64,000 nt of DNA. It comes from Pseudovibrio zosterae. Lineage in GTDB: Bacteria; Pseudomonadota; Alphaproteobacteria; Rhizobiales; Stappiaceae. The notes under the pieces are model-generated. The model searched no databases. It was not told the origin of the DNA and saw nothing but the letters and a program-made list of their open reading frames with translations. The stretch spans positions 248,001-312,000 of the forward strand of contig NZ_JAWXVZ010000004.1 in the NCBI RefSeq assembly GCF_033843645.1, written 5' to 3'. Below, in pieces: positions 59,735 to 64,000 of the stretch (positions within the stretch are counted from its first letter, which is position 1; the number at the start of each line of letters is the position of its first letter). A program made the position numbers and the translations under genes.

Positions 59735-60460
59735 TCAGGCAGCCCGGAACTCACGCTCCTTCGGCACTGATCCCTTGCCTGTCACCATCAAGGGGTGCTG
59801 GGACTGAACCAGACACACAAGTTCCGAGTGCTTGGGGTTAGAGAAACGTGTCGGCTCTCCAAGGTATTCCATGGACCGACCCTTGGTATGCGGCTGATGG
59901 ACCGCATCGCTGAAACCGTCGAATTCGAGCGGTTCAATCTTGTAGAGCTTGCAAAGCAAGCTATTGAAAACAGGTGCAGTCTTCAGCCATTGACCGTCTA
60001 CTTTCACCTCATTGTACCAATGCAGAAACACCTTGCCGCCGACCAATTTTTCCAGGCTTGGTGTGGTGATGTGGTTCTGAACCTTAGAGGCCACAACACG
60101 GCACGGCACACTGGCGGCACGGCAACATGCAGCATACAAAATGGCCTTGTGCAAACAGAAGCCACGCCCGGCATTGATGATGCCGGAGGCCTTCAAGCCG
60201 TCTTTGCTGATGTCCGTTCCAAACACCTCGTAGAAGATGCCATCGCGGATCTTGTAGTACAGCGTGACTGCCACGGACCGGTCGGAATGATCTTTCCGAC
60301 CGAGTGCATGCTTCACGTAGTTCTGAACCCCAGGGTCGAGATAATCAAGAACCTCGCCGGGCTGGCACTCGACACCGAGAAAACTAAAGTCAGTGTCCAA
60401 ACCAAAATGGTTCAGAGCAACGGACGGGTCTTGATTGGAGTGGATGTGCGACGTGCTCAT
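59735..60460 (-). CDS. Transglutaminase-fold protein
   Basis: 241 aa of the transglutaminase-like (arylamine-transferase/peptidase clan) fold. The Cys motif is NAGRGFCLHKAILYAACCRAASVPCRVV (about 94-121) and the His motif KVFLHWYNEVKVDGQWLKTAPVFN (about 140-163). The Asp normally found about 15 residues after His (VDP) is replaced (TAP), as in some relatives. Such proteins can catalyse amide formation from carrier-bound acyl groups (AdmF in andrimid synthesis). Start ATG 60460 overlaps the upstream dehydrogenase stop (ATGA), so translation is coupled. Confidence 0.78.
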   Translation of the reverse strand: MSTSHIHSNQDPSVALNHFGLDTDFSFLGVECQPGEVLDYLDPGVQNYVKHALGRKDHSDRSVAVTLYYKIRDGIFYEVFGTDISKDGLKASGIINAGRGFCLHKAILYAACCRAASVPCRVVASKVQNHITTPSLEKLVGGKVFLHWYNEVKVDGQWLKTAPVFNSLLCKLYKIEPLEFDGFSDAVHQPHTKGRSMEYLGEPTRFSNPKHSELVCLVQSQHPLMVTGKGSVPKEREFRAA

Positions 60461-61593
60461 GCTCTGATCCCCATCATGGCTGCAATTCGGGAGCGCTGAA
60501 TGTCGTTTGTTCCGGAGTAAATCGGACCGGCCAGAGCATTGCACACCTCAGCGCCAAGTCCGTTTTCCGCCAGAAAGCCATAGCCACCGAACACATGGAC
60601 CGCGTCAATGGCCGTGGACAGGGCGCTTTCGCTCACATAGACCTTTGCAATCGCAACATCGGTCGTCACGTCTTTGTTCTGGCTGACCTTTTCCGCTACG
60701 TGCAGGATCCAGTTGCGGCTCATTTCGTAGCGCATTTTCATCTCTACGATCTTGTTGGCCACAGACTGGAAGGCCCCGATGGACGTGCCAAATTGCTCGC
60801 GGGTGTTGGCATAGCGAACACACCGGTCAATTCGGCGCTTCATTTCGCCGACATTCATCATGAAGGAATAGAGGATCTCACGCTTCATGACATAGCTCAG
60901 GATCAGGAAACCTGCGCCTTCGCGGCCAATGAGATTGGCTGCCGGAATGCGGCAGTCATCCAGTGTCAGCTCGCTGAGGGGAGAAGAAATCAGACCAACC
61001 TTCTTCATGGTTGGCCCAACCTTCACGCCCTTAGTGGTTGTTGGCACAAGAAAAGCGGAAATGCCGCCTGCCTTGCTGTCACTGGTCTTGGCGTAAACCA
61101 CGATCACGTCGGCGATCGGGCCGTTTGTTACGAATGCCTTGTGGCCATTCAAGACGTACTCATCTCCATGCTTGGCAGCCGTTGCCTGCATGGAAACAGC
61201 ATCAGACCCGGCACCAGGCTCACTGATGGCGTGCGCACCGATCAACCGCCCGGCGGAAAGATCAGCCAGATAACGGGCCTTGAGATCCTCGCTACCGAAC
61301 TGTTCCAGCGCTGAAATTGTGCTGGCCAGATGGGTCGCAACGGTGAAGTTGAGGCCGGAATCCTGAGAAACCTCTCCCAGTGTTTCGCAAAGGGTCAGCA
61401 TGCCCTTCAAACGATCGTTAAGGGAAAAGGCTTGATCTACAGCCGCTTCGAAGAACCCGGCATCGGAGACTGCCTGCCACTTGGACCGGGGAAATTCTGT
61501 CTCGGACGGCGCGCCCTCATTGATTGAGGGGTCGAGCTTACGAAGAGCTGAAACCAGCTCTTCGAAGCGCGCAGAAGGATTAGTTGAGAGCAT
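60457..61593 (-). CDS. Acyl-CoA-dehydrogenase-family flavoprotein
   Basis: 378 aa with the full ACAD fold: GAHAISEPGAGSDAVSMQATAA (about 119-140), GHKAFVTNGPIADVIVVYAKT, the C-terminal helix domain with RYANTREQFGTSIGAFQSVANKI and VFGGYGFLAENGLGAEV. The Glu used as base in medium-chain enzymes (IYEGT) is Ser here (IYSGT, Ser360). A Glu at position 239 (KREIL) sits where isovaleryl-CoA dehydrogenase and, as I recall, prolyl-carrier-protein oxidases such as PigA have theirs. Next to an adenylation enzyme and carrier protein, it probably oxidises a carrier-bound aminoacyl group. Confidence 0.85.
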   Translation of the reverse strand: MLSTNPSARFEELVSALRKLDPSINEGAPSETEFPRSKWQAVSDAGFFEAAVDQAFSLNDRLKGMLTLCETLGEVSQDSGLNFTVATHLASTISALEQFGSEDLKARYLADLSAGRLIGAHAISEPGAGSDAVSMQATAAKHGDEYVLNGHKAFVTNGPIADVIVVYAKTSDSKAGGISAFLVPTTTKGVKVGPTMKKVGLISSPLSELTLDDCRIPAANLIGREGAGFLILSYVMKREILYSFMMNVGEMKRRIDRCVRYANTREQFGTSIGAFQSVANKIVEMKMRYEMSRNWILHVAEKVSQNKDVTTDVAIAKVYVSESALSTAIDAVHVFGGYGFLAENGLGAEVCNALAGPIYSGTNDIQRSRIAAMMGIRA

Positions 61594-61614
61594 GACGCTC
61601 GCACTCCTTTTGGC

Positions 61615-61992
61615 TTAGTAGCGGGAGAACCCTTCTGGGTCGAGCTTATGTCGTTCATCGCCGTTCAACGGCGGGTTGAAGACACTCACGAGGTGCATGT
61701 CTTCGCCTTCGTTCGCGACGAGAATATGCGGGTCATGTTCATCGAGCGCATAGATGTCGCCAGGCTCGATGTTGAAGACAATACTGCGATCCTTGCTATA
61801 GACCTTGCCACTACCGGAAATGCAGTAGCAGGCTTCCAGATGACGCTCATACTGCAAGCGAGACTCTGAACCAGCATTTACAACAGTGTGGGCAACAGTG
61901 AAGCCCATGTTGTCCTTCTTAGTAATCAGACGGTGACTAGATCCATTACCCCAGTTAACGCCCTCAAGTTCATCTTTCTTGCGGTAGAACAT
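61615..61992 (-). CDS. Ectoine-synthase-like (EctC family) cupin
   Basis: 125 aa. The EctC pattern is clear: MGFTVAHTVVNAGSESRLQYERHLEACYCISGSGKVY (about 29-65), IEPGDIYALDEHDPHILVA, and the C-terminal VFNPPLNGDERHKLD. EctC closes the ectoine ring by intramolecular condensation of an amine with an amide. No ectA, ectB or ask gene is nearby, so this copy likely cyclises or dehydrates another compound. It lies between the carrier-protein and dehydrogenase genes in the same operon. Confidence 0.87.
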   Translation of the reverse strand: MFYRKKDELEGVNWGNGSSHRLITKKDNMGFTVAHTVVNAGSESRLQYERHLEACYCISGSGKVYSKDRSIVFNIEPGDIYALDEHDPHILVANEGEDMHLVSVFNPPLNGDERHKLDPEGFSRY

Positions 61993-62025
61993 TACTCTAT
62001 CCTCCTAATAGATATCTGGTTAAAA

Positions 62026-62283
62026 CTAGGCGACTGCTTTCTGTTCATGCTTCAGAATGAAGTCGTCTATGGCCTTCACACTCAAAAAATCCTCCGGTGC
62101 AAGGTCCATTTCGTTGATCGGCAGTGAGAAAGTCTCTCCCAGCCATGCAATCAGGCGTACCAACGCCAGACTGTCCAAAACACCCGAGGCCAACAGGTCA
62201 TAGTCCTCAGGGATTTCATCGGCAGAGACATCTGTGGTCAGTTCGCTACAGATGAAGCTGCGAATTTCATGGGAATAAGTCAT
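62026..62283 (-). CDS. Acyl/peptidyl carrier protein
   Basis: 85 aa free-standing carrier protein. The phosphopantetheine attachment site is Ser38 in SGVLDSLALVRLIAWL, and helix 1 (HEIRSFICSEL) and the ending FLSVKAIDDFILKH fit the four-helix fold. The DSL form resembles carriers loaded by free-standing adenylation enzymes. Its start overlaps the stop of the adenylation gene (ATGA), so the two are coupled. No phosphopantetheinyl transferase lies in the window. Confidence 0.9.
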   Translation of the reverse strand: MTYSHEIRSFICSELTTDVSADEIPEDYDLLASGVLDSLALVRLIAWLGETFSLPINEMDLAPEDFLSVKAIDDFILKHEQKAVA

Positions 62284-63770
62284 GAAGTTGTTTCTCCGGC
62301 TTCCTGGAAGAACCCGGCAAGTGACTTGCGGTCTGGCTTGCCTGTTGAGGTTCTCGCGAGTGGATCACTTGTAATTTTGTAAAGGGAAGGTATCGCTGAG
62401 CGTGGAATGTGCTCGGCACAATAGCTGCGCAGTGTAAGGCTGTTCAGCTTTGCACCAGGGGAGACCTGCACCACAGCAGCCAGCTTTGTGCCTGCAGCGG
62501 CGTCAGGTAGAGGGATCACGGCAGCCGCCTCCACATCCGGATGGGAGGTAAGGGCGATCTCGACATCGACAATGTTGGTGCGGACGCCGCGAACTTTCAC
62601 AATAAAATCGCTACGGCCTTCAAGGTAAATCAGGCCATTTTTCTTCATGCGCACAAGATCTCCGGTCTTGTAGAACGTCTGAGCAACGCCCTCTACAACA
62701 CGGGTCAGGAACGCATCTTCGGTTTTTACAGGATCTGTGTATCCTGTTGCCTGAAACGGCGTGGAAACAAGCAGTTCACCGCGTGCGATATCGTCTGACT
62801 CTGGCTCATCCGTCGGCTCGACCAGAATTTTCACATGAGGGAGCGGCATGCCAACCGGCATCATCTCAAGGTCTGTCAGCTCCTCAGCATTGCAAGAAAA
62901 GATCAGGCTGTCGTTGGTTTCGGTGGCCCCATAAACATTGCGGAAGATCGCCTCCGGAAACATATGGGCCAGCTGTAGGCGCTGTTCTTTGGAGAACTTC
63001 TCGCCGGTCATGATGACGTTCTTGACGAAGGGTGCCTTTAAAGCCGCGCTGCCATCTGTCTCCGCCAGCATTCGATAAAGCAGCGGGACACCTTCGATCA
63101 GTTCCGGCTCATGCTTGGAAACCAGCGCCCGCAGATACGCCCCATCTGCACCTTTTGCAGGATCGGCCAGGACCGAGCAGGCCCCAATGGAGAGCGGGGT
63201 CCAGATTTCAAGCAGGGCGAGATCGAAGTTCAGCGGAGCGTAGCTAAAGACCTTGCTGTTCTGCACTAAGGAGAACTGTTGTTTCGCCCAAGCGAAGAAA
63301 CTCTTCAACGCGTTTGCGGGAAGCATCACACCTTTAGGTACGCCAGTGCTGCCCGAGGTGGTAAGTATCAAAGCGCAGTTGTCGGTGCTTTTGGTGAAGC
63401 CCTTGCCACGCACTTCCTTCAGAATCTCGATGGTTCCGTGCGCATCAACGCCGATCTGCGCGAAGATCGCTGCATCTTCAAAGACCTTGTCGCATGCTTT
63501 GTCACCAAGACCTGCGGGCACAATCATAACCGGATGGCCGTGGTGCCAGAGCGCCAGAATCAAGGCGAGTGAGCGGGCGCTTTTTTCTGCAAACAAAGCA
63601 ACACGGGAGCCGGAGGGCAGCGGGAGGTTTTCGACCTGATGGCAGAAGGCACCATGCAACTCCAATAGGTCAAGATATCGTACCTCGCCCTCATCGGTAT
63701 GCAACGCCACCGCTTCTCTAACCTTCTGAAACTCCTCCAAGAAACCTTGGCTCAATGTCTCGCAGACCAT
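62280..63770 (-). CDS. Free-standing amino-acid-type adenylation enzyme (AMP-binding)
   Basis: 496 aa ANL-superfamily ligase. Core motifs: A3 TTSGSTGVPKG (137-147), A4 with Asp183 (NFDLALLEIW), which in amino-acid-activating domains binds the substrate amine, A5 NVYGATE (278-284), A7 YKTGDL (367-372), A8 GRSDFIVKVRG (385-395) and A10 TGKPDR with the catalytic Lys478. It should activate an amino acid as AMP ester and load it onto the carrier protein encoded next. ATG 63770 is preferred; the longer frame reads through the promoter region. First gene of the ten-gene operon. Confidence 0.9.
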   Translation of the reverse strand: MVCETLSQGFLEEFQKVREAVALHTDEGEVRYLDLLELHGAFCHQVENLPLPSGSRVALFAEKSARSLALILALWHHGHPVMIVPAGLGDKACDKVFEDAAIFAQIGVDAHGTIEILKEVRGKGFTKSTDNCALILTTSGSTGVPKGVMLPANALKSFFAWAKQQFSLVQNSKVFSYAPLNFDLALLEIWTPLSIGACSVLADPAKGADGAYLRALVSKHEPELIEGVPLLYRMLAETDGSAALKAPFVKNVIMTGEKFSKEQRLQLAHMFPEAIFRNVYGATETNDSLIFSCNAEELTDLEMMPVGMPLPHVKILVEPTDEPESDDIARGELLVSTPFQATGYTDPVKTEDAFLTRVVEGVAQTFYKTGDLVRMKKNGLIYLEGRSDFIVKVRGVRTNIVDVEIALTSHPDVEAAAVIPLPDAAAGTKLAAVVQVSPGAKLNSLTLRSYCAEHIPRSAIPSLYKITSDPLARTSTGKPDRKSLAGFFQEAGETTS

Positions 63771-63822
63771 AGCACGTCGTTCTCTCTGTCTCGTGGGGCA
63801 ACTCCTGCCCGATTGCTTGCGC

Positions 63823-63851
63823 ATACAAGTATATTTGCTGACCCCTGTCAA
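63823..63851 (-). promoter_or_regulatory. Promoter of the biosynthetic operon
   Basis: On the minus strand TTGACA (63846-63851) and TTGTAT (63823-63828) are spaced by 17 nt, about 50 bp before the adenylation-enzyme start. The -35 is perfect and the -10 weak (3/6). Confidence 0.6.
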
Positions 63852-63852
63852 C

Positions 63853-63864
63853 ATGCATGTGCAA
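63853..63864. promoter_or_regulatory. Candidate MarR operator, site 3 (operon promoter)
   Basis: On the minus strand TTGCA-CA-TGCAT, one mismatch from TTGCA-CA-TGCAA, abutting the -35 hexamer. The overlapping ACATGCATGT (63851-63860) is also a perfect 10-bp palindrome. Confidence 0.6.
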
Positions 63865-63961
63865 GCATTTTTATGAACTTTCGATGGCAAGGCGTGCTCG
63901 AAATAAGGCCTAAAGCTGCGGGGTACACACAACAAGGCGGCAGGAACAGGCGCTAACCTAT

Positions 63962-63986
63962 TGAAAATGCGTAATATGCGTTTTCA
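63962..63986. promoter_or_regulatory. Inverted repeat at the right edge
   Basis: TGAAAA-n13-TTTTCA near the window end, possibly an operator for a gene beyond the edge. Nothing more can be said. Confidence 0.25.
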
Positions 63987-64000
63987 CGCCCGCTAGGCAT

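Noticed and set aside
61615..61992. Ectoine biosynthesis operon
   Set aside because: Only an EctC-like gene is present; no ectA, ectB, ectD or aspartokinase genes are near.

Overview
The window reads as part of a repABC-type secondary replicon (plasmid or chromid) of an alphaproteobacterium. It opens inside the N-terminal part of a RepA partitioning ATPase transcribed off the left edge. GC content is moderate to high, and the regulators (LacI, LysR, TetR, MarR), periplasmic-binding-protein transporters and GTCATCC...GGATCC palindromic repeats suit a marine or soil Rhizobiales/Stappiaceae-like genome. The genus cannot be fixed from this sequence. Housekeeping-like genes (rsgA, pntAB) make a chromid or large stable plasmid more likely than a small mobile plasmid.

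Layout. 0-10 kb: repA with promoter and a parS-like palindrome, a glycosyltransferase-like protein, mscS, a GNAT, a tyrosine phosphatase, rsgA, pntAB and a DUF805 protein. 10.3-19.6 kb: three fields of 110-bp palindromic repeats with local tandem duplications. They separate a TetR / alpha-beta hydrolase / unknown / DinB operon, a divergent yqhC-yqhD-like pair and a membrane pentapeptide-repeat protein. 21.6-25.6 kb: an MFS transporter, a RES-Xre toxin-antitoxin operon with a coupled third gene, a PaaI-like thioesterase and a gluconokinase. 25.7-31.6 kb: a complete ribose operon rbsDACBRK with LacI-type operators. 32-38.5 kb: a gamma-butyrobetaine-hydroxylase-like enzyme and a TetR-controlled RND efflux pair. 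38.6-44.3 kb: two stand-alone protoglobins followed by two paralogous dCache chemoreceptors. 44.7-50.5 kb: a LacI-controlled ABC importer with a metallophosphoesterase. 50.6-56.1 kb: LysR-flanked nitroreductases, a flavodoxin-like protein and an ABM monooxygenase. 56.1-63.9 kb: a MarR-associated ten-gene operon that looks like a small, unfamiliar biosynthetic cluster.

The most interesting region is 56.1-63.9 kb. It encodes a free-standing amino-acid-type adenylation enzyme, a carrier protein, an EctC-like cyclase, an acyl-CoA-dehydrogenase-like flavoprotein, a transglutaminase-fold protein, a DsbA-family protein, a paired SMR exporter, a deaminase and an Asp/Glu-racemase/maleate-isomerase-family protein. 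A near-palindrome TTGCA-CA-TGCAA occurs with one mismatch in front of both the marR gene and the adenylation gene. A reasonable reading is a MarR-controlled pathway that loads an amino acid on a carrier protein, desaturates it, cyclises or amidates it and exports the product.

Second in interest is the protoglobin/chemoreceptor locus. Its two gap-free 162-residue paralogs differ at the presumed proximal haem ligand (His98 against Tyr98) and sit next to chemoreceptors that lack a globin domain. This could be a split version of a globin-coupled sensor. All assignments are from reading the sequence by eye; no database search was run.
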